A DNA stretch of 64,000 nucleotides from JAVJQS01 sp040218815. GTDB lineage: Bacteria > Bacteroidota > Bacteroidia > Flavobacteriales_E > Vicingaceae. The stretch lies in the NCBI GenBank assembly GCA_040218815.1, contig JAVJQS010000004.1, positions 434,001 through 498,000 on the forward strand. The letters run 5' to 3'. The notes under the pieces are model-generated. The model had not been told where the DNA came from. It made no database searches and worked only from the letters and a program-made list of their open reading frames with translations. A program made the position numbers and the translations under genes. Shown here one piece after another: positions 1 to 8,697 of the stretch. Each line of letters starts with the position of its first letter. Position 1 is the first letter of the stretch.

Positions 1-1221
1 GTTGCAATTGCTGTAGCTAAATACAATTATTTTGAAGAGTATCTCAATGTGGGAACTGATTCAATTTTAATGCAATACTTTCTATATAGGAATAACAGTT
101 TCGGGGCTTCATCTTCAGGAATGGAGGAGTTCATGCAGTTTTTTGATTCCTTGCTCGGACCATATCCGTATATAAAAGAAAAGTATGGCCATGCTGATTT
201 TACTTTTGGTGGTGGCATAGAACACCAAACCATGAGCTTTATGGGGAATAACGGTGGCGAACTTAAAGCACATGAATTAATTCATCAATGGTTTGGCAAT
301 AAAGTAACATGCGGCTCTTGGAAAGATTTATGGTTAAATGAGGGATTTGCAACTTATTTGACAGCATTAACTTATGAGTTTGATGTAGTGCATAGTAAGA
401 ACTTTTACCAAGCCTATCTTGCAGGTATGCAAGGGGCTTGTTTTAATTATCCCAGCGGCTCAGTTTATCGCCGAGACACATCTAGTGTGGCAAGTTTATT
501 TAATCCCTTAGTCTACCAAAAAGGCGGTTTTGCGCTGCATATGATTCGATGGACCATAAAGGATAGTGCCTTTTTTGCGGGAATGCGAAATTTTTTAAAT
601 GACTCAAGCTTGGCTTTTGGTTTTGCTAAGACGCCTCAACTACAAGCCCACTTTGAAAGCAGCTCAGGGCAAAATTTAGATGAGTTTTTTAAAGATTGGG
701 TGTATGGTAAAGGATTTCCACGAATGGATAGTTATTGGAGTCAAAATGGGTCACAATTTGAATTAATTATCAACCAAAATCAATCGGATACATCGGTAAG
801 TTACTTCGATATTGAGCTCCCTTATAGATTACTCGGTCCTAATTTAGATACTATTGTTGTTGTTAATCCAAGCTTCTCAGGTGAAAAGTTTACCCTCACC
901 ATTAATCAAACAATAAACTCTATAGAGCTTGACCCAGACAATTGGGTGTTGAACCAAAATGGAATAATCACTAATCTAAAAGAAGAGTCAATAGAAAGCC
1001 ACATTAAAATTTATCCCAACCCTGCTAAAAATAGTTTGAGTATAGAAGTTCCAGATCAAATTCAAGTTGAAGAAGTACGAATTTTCGATTTAACTGGATC
1101 GCTTGTTAAAGAAAGCGGAAGCATTAAAAACATCAATATTAGCAATTTACAAAAAGGAGTCTATTTTATTGAATTAAAGAGTGTTAATGAAATTTACCGA
1201 AAGCGATTGATTAAGAACTAA
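1..1221 (+). CDS. M1-family zinc aminopeptidase, C-terminal part, T9SS-exported
   Basis: The reading frame is open from base 1, so the gene begins upstream of the window and about 406 residues are visible. A GGIEH segment matches the substrate-binding GAMEN-type loop of M1 peptidases, and HELIHQWFGN followed 18 residues later by NEGFA gives the HExxH-(18)-E zinc site. An ERAP1-like C-terminal region follows, and the last ~75 residues form a T9SS type A sorting domain (IKIYPNPA... ending LIKN). The family cleaves N-terminal amino acids from peptides. The sorting domain implies export across the outer membrane to the cell surface or medium. A GTG at base 49 could be mistaken for a start, but homologous sequence continues upstream of it. 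Confidence 0.93.
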   Translation, partial: VAIAVAKYNYFEEYLNVGTDSILMQYFLYRNNSFGASSSGMEEFMQFFDSLLGPYPYIKEKYGHADFTFGGGIEHQTMSFMGNNGGELKAHELIHQWFGNKVTCGSWKDLWLNEGFATYLTALTYEFDVVHSKNFYQAYLAGMQGACFNYPSGSVYRRDTSSVASLFNPLVYQKGGFALHMIRWTIKDSAFFAGMRNFLNDSSLAFGFAKTPQLQAHFESSSGQNLDEFFKDWVYGKGFPRMDSYWSQNGSQFELIINQNQSDTSVSYFDIELPYRLLGPNLDTIVVVNPSFSGEKFTLTINQTINSIELDPDNWVLNQNGIITNLKEESIESHIKIYPNPAKNSLSIEVPDQIQVEEVRIFDLTGSLVKESGSIKNINISNLQKGVYFIELKSVNEIYRKRLIKN

Positions 1222-1699
1222 CTCATTATTTACCCTTCTTCAATCTTTAATCCTTAATCTTTTTTCTCACCCTTTCCCCCAATTATCATTTATTCATTAT
1301 CATTTATCAACTATCAATTCTTCCATCTTACATGTTTAACCACAAAGCTCACGAAGCTTGCACTAAGTTCACAAAGATTTCAATTCATCTAAAATCTAAG
1401 GTCTAAAATCTAAAATCACTATCTCCTTCATCTCTTCTCTTTTAGTCTTTAATCCTTTATCTTTTATCTTTTATCTCACCCTTTCCCGCAATTATCAATT
1501 ATCCATTATCAATTGTCATTTATCAATTCTCAACTATCAATTCTTAGGTCCTCCATGTTTAACCTCAAAGCACACTAAGTTTAATTCCATTCCTAATTTT
1601 TTACTCCTTCATCTTTCAGCCTTCATCCTTATTCCCATAATCTAAAATCAAAAACCGTAAATCGTAAATCCCATTATTATTTATCCATTATCAATTATC
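1222..1699. repeat. Gene-free spacer with imperfect AT-rich direct repeats
   Basis: No ORF is supported here. Two imperfect copies of about 110-120 bp are seen, roughly 1235-1365 and 1445-1580. Each runs through a TTTAATCCTTTATC-type string, CTCACCCTTTCCC, several ATTATCATTTAT / TATCAATT units, then CATGTTTAACC and CAAAGC. A third partial copy lies near 1640-1700. Short units such as ATCTAAAATC recur inside. The stretch separates a plus-strand and a minus-strand gene that converge, and neither end shows a clear terminator hairpin. Function unknown; it may be decayed repeat sequence. Confidence 0.6.
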
Positions 1700-2677
1700 T
1701 CACTCCTCATGTCCTCTTCCCTTGATATTTTCTTTTTTAAATGCCTCTTCTAATTCTTTTTCTTCACCAACTAAAACTTCTGGCCTAATCCTTTCTCCCA
1801 ATCGGCTCAAGTCTGGTTGACCAGCGTTTACCCAAGCGGTGTACCATAAGCTACCCACCATTAGAATTGCTTGTTGCATCCTTTTTTCAACCATTCCATC
1901 CATTCGCTCAGCATAACTAAGTGCAAACTGCTGTGAATATTGCCTCATGGTGGACTGCCCACGCTGTTCGAAAGCATATTTTTGATCTGATGGAAATTGT
2001 TTTGTCAACTCCCTTTCAATAATTAGGACTGAGTCTAAATAGCTGTGACTTTCTTTTACTGCTTGCCAAGCAGCTTCAATAGGTTTGTCGATGTAGCTTG
2101 CTCTACCCACCAAAAAATCAAAGTTTTCTGCAGTTAATTCTGGTATTCGCGATTCCCACAGGCCATGTATCCCTTTCTGTCCGGTGAGTTGACCATTGTA
2201 GTTTTCGGTGGTATGCAAGGGCACGTGGGCATCGGCAATGTAATGACCAAGATCTGCAGAAAGTGAAAGTATTTTATTGGCATCTTGCTCTTCGAAAGCT
2301 TTGGTTAACCAATTGCTCATAGCACTGATATGCCAAGGAACAATACCATAAGCCTGTAGTGTGTCTTCAGTATACTTTTCTACTGCATCGCTCCAATAGG
2401 TAGGCATAAGTTTAAAAGCATCTTCGCCAGACTTAGCATAATGATCAATATCTATATAATGTCGAGGAGCTTCAGCCTTACTCGCATAGCGGCGTTTATC
2501 GGGGTCTACTGCATGAGCTGAAATGAACACTATGTTGCTTTTGTAAAAACCAATCATTTCAGGCGGTAAAGTGAACACAGCCATTCGATTGATTTTCTTG
2601 TGGCCATAGAAGCCCCAAGAAGAACAAAGTAGTAGAATTGTTAGTAAAGCTACACCTGACGGTATTATTTTATTCAT
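1700..2677 (-). CDS. Zinc-dependent phospholipase C / P1 nuclease-fold protein
   Basis: 325 residues with an N-terminal hydrophobic signal sequence (about residues 1-22). The mature start carries W-G-F-Y-G-H, matching the N-terminal Trp and His zinc ligands of the PLC/P1 nuclease fold. Further ligands follow: HYIDIDH, DLGHYIADAHVPLH near residue 145 and HGLWE near 170. The protein is therefore probably periplasmic or secreted and binds three zinc ions. Bacteroidota homologues are usually called zinc-dependent phospholipase C family, but whether lipid or nucleic acid is the substrate cannot be read from sequence. Its start overlaps the stop of the upstream ComB-like gene by four bases (ATGA), so the two are probably cotranslated. 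Confidence 0.8.
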   Translation of the reverse strand: MNKIIPSGVALLTILLLCSSWGFYGHKKINRMAVFTLPPEMIGFYKSNIVFISAHAVDPDKRRYASKAEAPRHYIDIDHYAKSGEDAFKLMPTYWSDAVEKYTEDTLQAYGIVPWHISAMSNWLTKAFEEQDANKILSLSADLGHYIADAHVPLHTTENYNGQLTGQKGIHGLWESRIPELTAENFDFLVGRASYIDKPIEAAWQAVKESHSYLDSVLIIERELTKQFPSDQKYAFEQRGQSTMRQYSQQFALSYAERMDGMVEKRMQQAILMVGSLWYTAWVNAGQPDLSRLGERIRPEVLVGEEKELEEAFKKENIKGRGHEE

Positions 2678-3414
2678 TTGGCTATACTGAGCGCATTTCC
2701 CTCAAATATCGGAACTAAATCTATGGTATTTTCCTGTAAGCAATATGCTATGTCTTTTTCCAAGTTTAAGCGCGCCAATCTTTTTCGATGTGACGAATTG
2801 GCCAAAAACCCATTTAGGTCTGCCTTAGCTGCTTGATAGAGATGATCTGCAGCCAACGACGAATCAGCTAATCCAGTAAAAATTGGGTTTTGCTTAAGCT
2901 TGTTGACCACGGCACCAGCAAATAAAGAGTCCTCCATATTGTAACGATCACGCCAACCTGCGCAGAGTAGAATAACATTTTTATTTTGTTTTTCTAAGTA
3001 ATTGCAAACAGCAGCTAGATTTAAAAACGATCCTATAATTACTTTATCAGCAGCTTTCGCTCGCTCAATGGCTTTGGTACCATTGGTGGTAGTTAATACT
3101 ACTTCTTTCCCCTTTAAGCCCGGATTCATATAGCTAAATGGTGAGTTCCCCATATCAAAACCTTCTACAATTTCACCATGGCGCTCTGCAGCAACGATAT
3201 ACCCTTTTTCCTTATATTCTCTTGCTTCATCAACTGAAGCTACCGGAATAATGCTTTTAACTCCATGCTGAAAGGCAGTGCAAATAGCAGAGGTAGCTCG
3301 AAAAACATCAATAACTACTACAACACAATCTTTGTTACTATAATACACTGGAAATAATGCTGGGGAGTAGCAAATCTCTACTTTTCGCTCGTGGGCTTGT
3401 ACAATTGTTTCCAT
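2674..3414 (-). CDS. comB: 2-phosphosulfolactate phosphatase family (ComB-like)
   Basis: 246 residues. The family core is clear: VVVIDVFRATSAICTAF near the N-terminus, RHGEIVEGFDMGNSP, the TTTNGTKAI motif near residue 110 and CAGWRDRYNMEDSLFAG near 150, with conserved Asp and Arg residues for the Mg-dependent phosphatase centre. ComB hydrolyses 2-phosphosulfolactate in coenzyme M synthesis in methanogens. Many bacteria keep the family without a coenzyme M pathway, so the physiological substrate here is uncertain. A cytoplasmic enzyme; it overlaps the following phospholipase-like gene by ATGA, and gcvT lies 12 bp upstream of it on the same strand. Confidence 0.8.
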   Translation of the reverse strand: METIVQAHERKVEICYSPALFPVYYSNKDCVVVVIDVFRATSAICTAFQHGVKSIIPVASVDEAREYKEKGYIVAAERHGEIVEGFDMGNSPFSYMNPGLKGKEVVLTTTNGTKAIERAKAADKVIIGSFLNLAAVCNYLEKQNKNVILLCAGWRDRYNMEDSLFAGAVVNKLKQNPIFTGLADSSLAADHLYQAAKADLNGFLANSSHRKRLARLNLEKDIAYCLQENTIDLVPIFEGNALSIAK

Positions 3415-3426
3415 CTAGATTATAAA

Positions 3427-4503
3427 TTATACAAATGGCAGTTTAACTATCTCTGCTTTTAAAGACTTGCCACGTACTTCGATGAATATATTGTTTTCCA
3501 CTTTTGCTGAATCCACTTTTACATAGCCCATTCCTATTCCTACTCTTAATGAAGGTGAGCTTGTACCCGAAGTAACAACACCAAGAGGTTCTCCATTCTC
3601 ATTTACAATTGGATAATCTTTACGGGGAATACCTCTATCAATCATTTTAAAAGCTACGAGTTTACGTTCTACTCCGTTTTCCTTTTGTGACTTAAAGGTA
3701 TCTGAATCGATAAAATCTGCGGTAAATTTTGTAATCCATCCTAATCCTGCTTCAATAGGAGAAGTAGTATCATCTATATCATTTCCATAAAGGCAAAAAC
3801 CTTTTTCTAAACGCAAGGTATCTCTAGCACCTAAACCAGCAGGAAGAATGCCAAATTCAGCACCTGCCTCCATAATTGCTGCCCATATTTTTTCTGCATG
3901 TTCATTGTCAAAATAAATCTCGAATCCACCTGCACCAGTGTATCCTGTTGCCGACATTAATACATTGTCTACTCCGGCAAATACCCCTTTTTCAAAAGTG
4001 TAATACTTCATTCCTTCTAAATCGGTATCCGTTAGCTTTTGTAAGGCAGCAGTTGCTTTTGGTCCTTGAACAGCTAACAAAGTCGTACGATCAGAAATGT
4101 CCTCCAATTTTGCCTCAAAAGAATTGTTTTGTATAATCCAATCCCAATCTTTTTTTATGTTGGAGGCATTAACCACTAACATATAAGCCTGATCTGACAA
4201 TTGATAAACCAGTAAATCATCAACTATTCCTCCTTTGCCATTAGGCAGACAAGAATATTGAATTTTACCAGGCACTAATTTTGAAACATCATTGGTTGTT
4301 ACTTTTTGAATTAAGTTTAATGCTTCAGGACCCCGAACAATAAATTCACCCATGTGTGAAACATCAAACATTCCAACGCTTTTGCGGACAGCTAAATGTT
4401 CTTCTGTTAAACCTGAGTATTGCAACGGCATATTATATCCTGCAAATGGAACCATCCTAGCTCCTAAATCTTGATGTGTTTTACTTAACGCGACTTCTTT
4501 CAT
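3427..4503 (-). CDS. gcvT: Aminomethyltransferase, glycine cleavage T protein
   Basis: 358 residues, the normal length. GcvT transfers the aminomethyl carbon from the lipoyl H protein to tetrahydrofolate and releases ammonia. Typical segments are GARMVPFAGYNMPLQY near the N-terminus, FDVSHMGE, TNDVSKL, GYTGAGGFEIYF and GLGARDTLRLEKGF, which form the folate-binding GcvT_N domain, followed by the C-terminal barrel with SPSLRVGIGMGYV. Other glycine-cleavage genes (gcvH, gcvP) are not in the window. ATG start; a gap of 42 bp separates it from the glycosyltransferase gene upstream, so it may be expressed separately. Confidence 0.96.
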   Translation of the reverse strand: MKEVALSKTHQDLGARMVPFAGYNMPLQYSGLTEEHLAVRKSVGMFDVSHMGEFIVRGPEALNLIQKVTTNDVSKLVPGKIQYSCLPNGKGGIVDDLLVYQLSDQAYMLVVNASNIKKDWDWIIQNNSFEAKLEDISDRTTLLAVQGPKATAALQKLTDTDLEGMKYYTFEKGVFAGVDNVLMSATGYTGAGGFEIYFDNEHAEKIWAAIMEAGAEFGILPAGLGARDTLRLEKGFCLYGNDIDDTTSPIEAGLGWITKFTADFIDSDTFKSQKENGVERKLVAFKMIDRGIPRKDYPIVNENGEPLGVVTSGTSSPSLRVGIGMGYVKVDSAKVENNIFIEVRGKSLKAEIVKLPFV

Positions 4504-4545
4504 GCTACTTTATTTTGATGCAAAAATGCAATTTTATATTCGTTT

Positions 4546-5628
4546 TTATTCTAAAAGCTCCTTGAAATACTTGAGGTAATCTTCTTTTATGGCTTCTACA
4601 GAATATCGTTGGATTATTGTTTTACGTGCATTCTCTCCCATTCGCTTTCTCAGTCCTTCATCTTCAATTAATTGAGAGATAATTTCAATCCATTCTGAAG
4701 GTGAATTAGCCAAAAAGCCATTATTGCTATGATTGATTATATCAGTATTTACACCAACTGGAGATAAGACAGCGGGTATTTCTAGTGCCATATATTGTAA
4801 TCCTTTAAACCCACATTTTCCCCTGCTCCATTCGTCATCTTCCAAAGGCATTATTCCGATATCAATAGACTGCAATTGTTCTATTTCTTTGGTCTTCTCC
4901 CATTTCACAAATTCAATTTCAACTTGATCAGACTTCCACTGCTGGTCACAAATAATTTTGAATTTGAGTTTTTCACGATACTTTCCTTTCAACTTGATGA
5001 AAACTGTTTCTATCGCTTTTAAATACTTCAAAGTAGTTTGCGTACCCGTCCACCCAATAGTAATAAAATCTTTTTCTTGCTTTTCAGCAGGAACATGATA
5101 TGAGGTATCAATAGTTGTTGGTACAATCTTCACATTTGTGTTGTACTTTAATGCATACTCAGCTAAGTATTGATTTCCTACAAATACCAAATCAGCCAGT
5201 GTTAAAATGGTATTTGTTTTTGATGGTTTTTTAAGTCTACTGAGGGACTTATTTGCAGCAGATACATTATCCAACCAAATGGCATCATCGAAATCAAAAA
5301 TGACTTTAGCTTTTGATTTCTCAAATTGACTTTCAAAATAAGTGCTTGGTGTTAGTAAGGCTTCTCTATAAATAAAAATAATATCGAATTCATTTGCTCT
5401 AGCTAAATCCTTAAGACGTATCCACCATGATTTTAATGCAATCAGCGTCTTTTTAAGATAATTTCCTTTGCTATAAAGGTATTTATCATCCTTTTCACTA
5501 ATGATATTTGATATGGTACACTCAAACCCGTTTTCTTTTAAAAACCCCAAGTATTGTTCAAACCGAAACCGCTGGCCTGGAGACCTGTTCAACCTATGAT
5601 TTGCTATAAATAATACCTTAGCAGCCAC
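4546..5628 (-). CDS. Glycosyltransferase, GT4-like
   Basis: 360 residues. The N-terminus reads KVLFIANHRLNRSPGQRFRFEQY, a Rossmann strand plus an SPGQR loop seen in Bacteroidota glycosyltransferases. The C-terminal half has a GT-B nucleotide-sugar site: GWTGTQTTLKYL, then IDIGIMPL, SRGKCGFKGLQYMA and PVLSPVGVN-type segments. The start is GTG at 5628 and overlaps the stop of the small ORF upstream by 11 bp. It is probably cytoplasmic and acts in cell-surface polysaccharide or glycolipid synthesis together with the upstream glycosyltransferase. Donor and acceptor sugars cannot be deduced. Confidence 0.85.
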   Translation of the reverse strand: MAAKVLFIANHRLNRSPGQRFRFEQYLGFLKENGFECTISNIISEKDDKYLYSKGNYLKKTLIALKSWWIRLKDLARANEFDIIFIYREALLTPSTYFESQFEKSKAKVIFDFDDAIWLDNVSAANKSLSRLKKPSKTNTILTLADLVFVGNQYLAEYALKYNTNVKIVPTTIDTSYHVPAEKQEKDFITIGWTGTQTTLKYLKAIETVFIKLKGKYREKLKFKIICDQQWKSDQVEIEFVKWEKTKEIEQLQSIDIGIMPLEDDEWSRGKCGFKGLQYMALEIPAVLSPVGVNTDIINHSNNGFLANSPSEWIEIISQLIEDEGLRKRMGENARKTIIQRYSVEAIKEDYLKYFKELLE

Positions 5629-5827
5629 TTACTATTTTATTAACTTGAAAAGCCAGAAGGGTATCCATCAGAAAGACTGATAATGAATTCACCACAACTC
5701 CAACAATATTAATGATTTGTTTAGTTGAAATGCCTTGCTCTGAATGAAGAATTACTTGATCTATATTCAGATCATCAATTAAGTTTGATGAGCCCATTTT
5801 ATAGGCATACTTGCTAAGTTCAATCAT
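5618..5827 (-). CDS. Small hypothetical protein between two glycosyltransferases
   Basis: 69 residues, not recognised. It starts with ATG overlapping the upstream glycosyltransferase stop (ATGA) and its own stop overlaps the next glycosyltransferase start by 11 bp. This two-sided coupling is the main argument that it is translated. The C-terminal half is hydrophobic (IINIVGVVVNSLSVFLMDTL), compatible with one membrane helix. It could also be the remnant of a larger protein. No function is proposed. Confidence 0.45.
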   Translation of the reverse strand: MIELSKYAYKMGSSNLIDDLNIDQVILHSEQGISTKQIINIVGVVVNSLSVFLMDTLLAFQVNKIVSGC

Positions 5828-7077
5828 TCTCCGAGTAACTTTTGATACATTCTTTGATAGTTATTGATGGCCTCATCTAAAGAAAATAATCGGATAGCAG
5901 CATTTCTGATCTCTTCTGGCTTGTAATTATGATTCAATAATTCTTTAACGGCAGAATTCAATTTCTCAGGGGTAAAGGAAGGCACAAGCACGCCCAAATT
6001 ATTTTCTTTTAGCAAGATATTTGTATCGCCCAAGCCTGCATTAGCAATTATGGGCTTACCCATACTTAAGACCTCCGATTGTTTAGTAGGCGAAACCGCT
6101 TTCCCTGAAAACCCTGCGCTAACAAAGAAGATGGAAGCATGCATAAGGTGGATGTATGAAGGCATTTTAGAATAATCTGTTGATGTTATTCGAACGTATT
6201 CAGTTTTAATGCCTAACTCATTTAAATGATTGATTATAAAGTCTTTTGGTGTTTTGGTCACAAACAAGAAGATTGCTTTTGATTCTTTCTTTTTCAGTTC
6301 ACTAAAAAAACGCAACATATCTTTAAGTAAATAGCGAGTTCCTAAAGATCCAATATACCCCAGCACATAATGATTACCAGTAATATTTAAACTATTTTTT
6401 AATTCATCATGCTTTTCCTTTGATGAGTTTCTTACTGAAAAATGATCAACGTCTACAGAACATGGAATCACGTCAATTTGCCTCTTAGTTTCAAAGTGCG
6501 CCAATATGTGATCTTTAGCGTTTTGAGTTAAGGTAATTATACCATCAGCAGATCTGAATAGAAGTTTTTCCTGCGCTTTGAAAAACTTGTATACTACTTT
6601 AAATATTGGGTTTCTTAGATTCCATATTCCACCTTCTACCCGCTCATCAGCCCAAAATCCACGAATATCAAAAAGGAATTTAAGCTTAAATTGTTTTTTA
6701 AGTTGATTACCTACCATTGCTGGTAAGATAGATCTGCAATGCACTAAATTGAAGTCATTGTTTTTACAAATCTGTTTTGCTGTTTTTAATATACTCTTAT
6801 AATTCAAATAAGGAGACCAAATAGGTATGGACGATTTGTATTGAAGTGGCATCCATTCGATTCCTGCGACCTCCGTTTGTTGTTTAATTAATGACTCATA
6901 ATTTAAAAATGCATGCTTTTTTTCACAACTCAAAATTGTTATGTCGTATCCTTTTTTACTCAAACCAATTAAGTAGGGCAAGATCTGTGACTGACCTAGT
7001 GGGTCAGTTAACCCATCATAACTGATAAAAAGCACGTTTTTGCTTGAGCTCAAGTGGAAGTTCTTTTTGGGAGACAA
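5824..7077 (-). CDS. Glycosyltransferase group 1 (GT4 family)
   Basis: 417 residues. An N-terminal Rossmann segment NVLFISYDGLTDPLGQSQ is followed by LVHCRSILPAMVG and FDIRGFWADERV, typical of GT4 enzymes. The C-terminal domain carries VLGYIGSLGTRYLLKDML, then the donor-site region FSGKAVSPTKQSEVLSMGKP with its Ser-Pro-Thr-Lys and the conserved Glu. The start is uncertain: the longest frame opens with TTG at 7077, and another TTG (7053) and a GTG (7035) lie closer to the fold. It is first of a coupled trio (this gene, a 69-residue ORF, a second glycosyltransferase), probably for surface polysaccharide assembly. Confidence 0.88.
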   Translation of the reverse strand: MSPKKNFHLSSSKNVLFISYDGLTDPLGQSQILPYLIGLSKKGYDITILSCEKKHAFLNYESLIKQQTEVAGIEWMPLQYKSSIPIWSPYLNYKSILKTAKQICKNNDFNLVHCRSILPAMVGNQLKKQFKLKFLFDIRGFWADERVEGGIWNLRNPIFKVVYKFFKAQEKLLFRSADGIITLTQNAKDHILAHFETKRQIDVIPCSVDVDHFSVRNSSKEKHDELKNSLNITGNHYVLGYIGSLGTRYLLKDMLRFFSELKKKESKAIFLFVTKTPKDFIINHLNELGIKTEYVRITSTDYSKMPSYIHLMHASIFFVSAGFSGKAVSPTKQSEVLSMGKPIIANAGLGDTNILLKENNLGVLVPSFTPEKLNSAVKELLNHNYKPEEIRNAAIRLFSLDEAINNYQRMYQKLLGE

Positions 7078-7147
7078 ATATAAGGAAGCTGATCACCTTC
7101 TTTTCAAACATTTGGCCCGCTTAATTGTATACTTCAAAAATTTTCCA

Positions 7148-7558
7148 ATGTCAGAAAATCAAATGAAAATATGGATGCGTTTAGCAGCCATTTACAATAT
7201 AATCTGGGGTGCTTGGGTGGTGCTTTTTCCACAGTCGTTTTTTACTTGGATGGATATGGAGCCCCTTAGATACCCTACAATCTGGCAGGGCACAGGAATG
7301 ATTGTTGGCGTTTACGGCTTCGGCTATTGGTGGTCGAGCTACGACCCCATGAGGCATTGGCCAATTATATTGGTTGGCTTTTTAGGTAAGATATTTGGCC
7401 CATTAGGTTATGTAATGAATGTTAGTCAAGACTTAATTGACCCGAAATTTGGATATTTGTTAATCACAAATGATTTGTTGTGGTGGATCCCTTTCTTTTT
7501 GATTTTAAAGAAAGTTCATACCACTACTAAATGGAAATTGACAGATGAAAAAAGCTAG
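7148..7558 (+). CDS. Small multipass membrane protein
   Basis: 136 residues from ATG 7148 (MSENQMKIWMRL). An upstream TTG at 7040 in frame would add a basic stretch overlapping the divergent glycosyltransferase start and is not favoured. Four hydrophobic segments are visible: IYNIIWGAWVVLF, GTGMIVGVYGFGYWW, WPIILVGFLGKIFGPLGYVM and NDLLWWIPFFLIL. The family is a conserved membrane protein of unknown function found in Bacteroidota. It overlaps the next gene by 14 bp, starting a four-gene plus-strand operon of small proteins. Confidence 0.75.
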   Translation: MSENQMKIWMRLAAIYNIIWGAWVVLFPQSFFTWMDMEPLRYPTIWQGTGMIVGVYGFGYWWSSYDPMRHWPIILVGFLGKIFGPLGYVMNVSQDLIDPKFGYLLITNDLLWWIPFFLILKKVHTTTKWKLTDEKS

Positions 7559-7940
7559 TTTAATTGCATTAATTGCCTTTTATTTTTTCGCCGGCTTGAA
7601 TCACTTTTTGGTTTCTAATCTTTACCTTCCGCTTATTCCTGAATATTTACCTTATCCAAACTTGCTCAACTATCTCAGTGGCGCACTTGAAATAGGATTA
7701 GCGATAGGTTTATTCTTTTTAAGAAGCCGAAAAATAGCCGTTTATGGAATTATTTTTCTATTGATTTTATTTATTCCTGCACACCTTTTTTTCATTGAGC
7801 AAGGCAATTGTTTTAATGCTTCATTTTGTTTGCCTGCTTGGGTTTCATGGCTTCGATTGCTTTTAATCCACCCACTCTTAATTTATTGGGCCTATAGCCA
7901 TAGAAATAATACGCACCCAATACTCATAAAATGGATTTAG
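7545..7940 (+). CDS. DoxX-like membrane protein
   Basis: 131 residues, four transmembrane helices. The first helix carries FYFFAGLNHFLV, followed by PLIPEYLPYPNLLNYLSGALEI and a C-terminal LLIHPLLIYWAYSH, the layout of DoxX-like proteins in which the HF and Pro-rich loop precede the second helix. DoxX relatives are inner-membrane proteins linked to quinone or thiol redox chemistry, but the role of this subgroup is not established. It overlaps both neighbours (14 bp and 10 bp), so it is translationally coupled within the operon. Confidence 0.8.
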   Translation: MKKASLIALIAFYFFAGLNHFLVSNLYLPLIPEYLPYPNLLNYLSGALEIGLAIGLFFLRSRKIAVYGIIFLLILFIPAHLFFIEQGNCFNASFCLPAWVSWLRLLLIHPLLIYWAYSHRNNTHPILIKWI

Positions 7941-8341
7941 CGCTTACTCGAGTTTTGCTTGACTTTGGGTTGTTTGTATTGATTTTATTGGTGCAGTTAG
8001 TCATTTATCCTTCGTTTACACATATGAGCGTGTCTGATTTAAAAAAGTGGCATCCCTCCTATACCAAACGAATTACTGTGGTAGTCTTACCCTTAATGGT
8101 TGGACAAGCTGTTGTAGTTCTTCTCCAAGTAATTCAGGAGTTAAGCTATTTGAATTTGACTTCCTTATTAGTGGTAATTGCCTTGTGGCTGTTAACCTTT
8201 TTACAAGCGGTTCCTTTACATCGACAGATCGATGACTCAGAAAAACCATTGGCTACAGCCAACAAATTAGTAGCAGCTAATCGGATTCGAGTATTTTTTT
8301 GGGGACTTCTGTTTATTTTTAGTCTTTCTTCATGCTTATAA
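7931..8341 (+). CDS. Four-helix membrane protein, unknown function
   Basis: 136 residues. Hydrophobic helices are seen at about residues 8-28, 50-70, 75-95 and 118-134, with a soluble loop carrying SDLKKWHPSYTKRI between the first two. The His-Pro-Ser-Tyr loop and the four-helix layout resemble DUF1772-type membrane proteins, but I do not claim family membership. ATG start overlaps the DoxX-like gene by 10 bp, and its end overlaps the GNAT gene by 10 bp. Confidence 0.7.
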   Translation: MDLALTRVLLDFGLFVLILLVQLVIYPSFTHMSVSDLKKWHPSYTKRITVVVLPLMVGQAVVVLLQVIQELSYLNLTSLLVVIALWLLTFLQAVPLHRQIDDSEKPLATANKLVAANRIRVFFWGLLFIFSLSSCL

Positions 8342-8622
8342 AACAAAACAGAAAACGATTGAAAGTAATCCATAACAAACAAAATCAGCAATTTGAAGTG
8401 CTTCATTACGACCATAAAGGGGTATTAGTCTACCGAATTCATGAAGGGCAGCTTGTTTTGATGCATACAAAAGTTCCTGAAGCCATTGGTGGAAAAGGAA
8501 TAGCTAAAGCACTCGTTCTAACAGCCTTAAAATTTGGAGAAAAACAAGGTTTGAACTTTAAAATATACTGTCCCTATGTTAAGCGTTTTATTGAGAAGAA
8601 TCCCGATTGGAGAGATATATAA
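8332..8622 (+). CDS. GNAT N-acetyltransferase, YjdJ/COG2388 type
   Basis: 96 residues, the small size typical of the COG2388 subgroup. The acetyl-CoA loop appears as VPEAIGGKGIAKALVLTALKFG, a Q/RxxGxG/A-like turn, and the end CPYVKRFIEKNPDW matches the conserved C-terminus of the family, including the Cys-Pro-Tyr. It likely acetylates a small molecule or protein in the cytoplasm using acetyl-CoA; substrate unknown. ATG start at 8332 overlaps the upstream membrane-protein gene by 10 bp; last gene of the 7.1-8.6 kb operon. Confidence 0.85.
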   Translation: MLIKQNRKRLKVIHNKQNQQFEVLHYDHKGVLVYRIHEGQLVLMHTKVPEAIGGKGIAKALVLTALKFGEKQGLNFKIYCPYVKRFIEKNPDWRDI

Positions 8623-8697
8623 ATAAAACTGCCGTAAATTAAATTAACAATAATTACTTTTTATTATTTTTCCATTTCAATAAACTAACCTTACATT

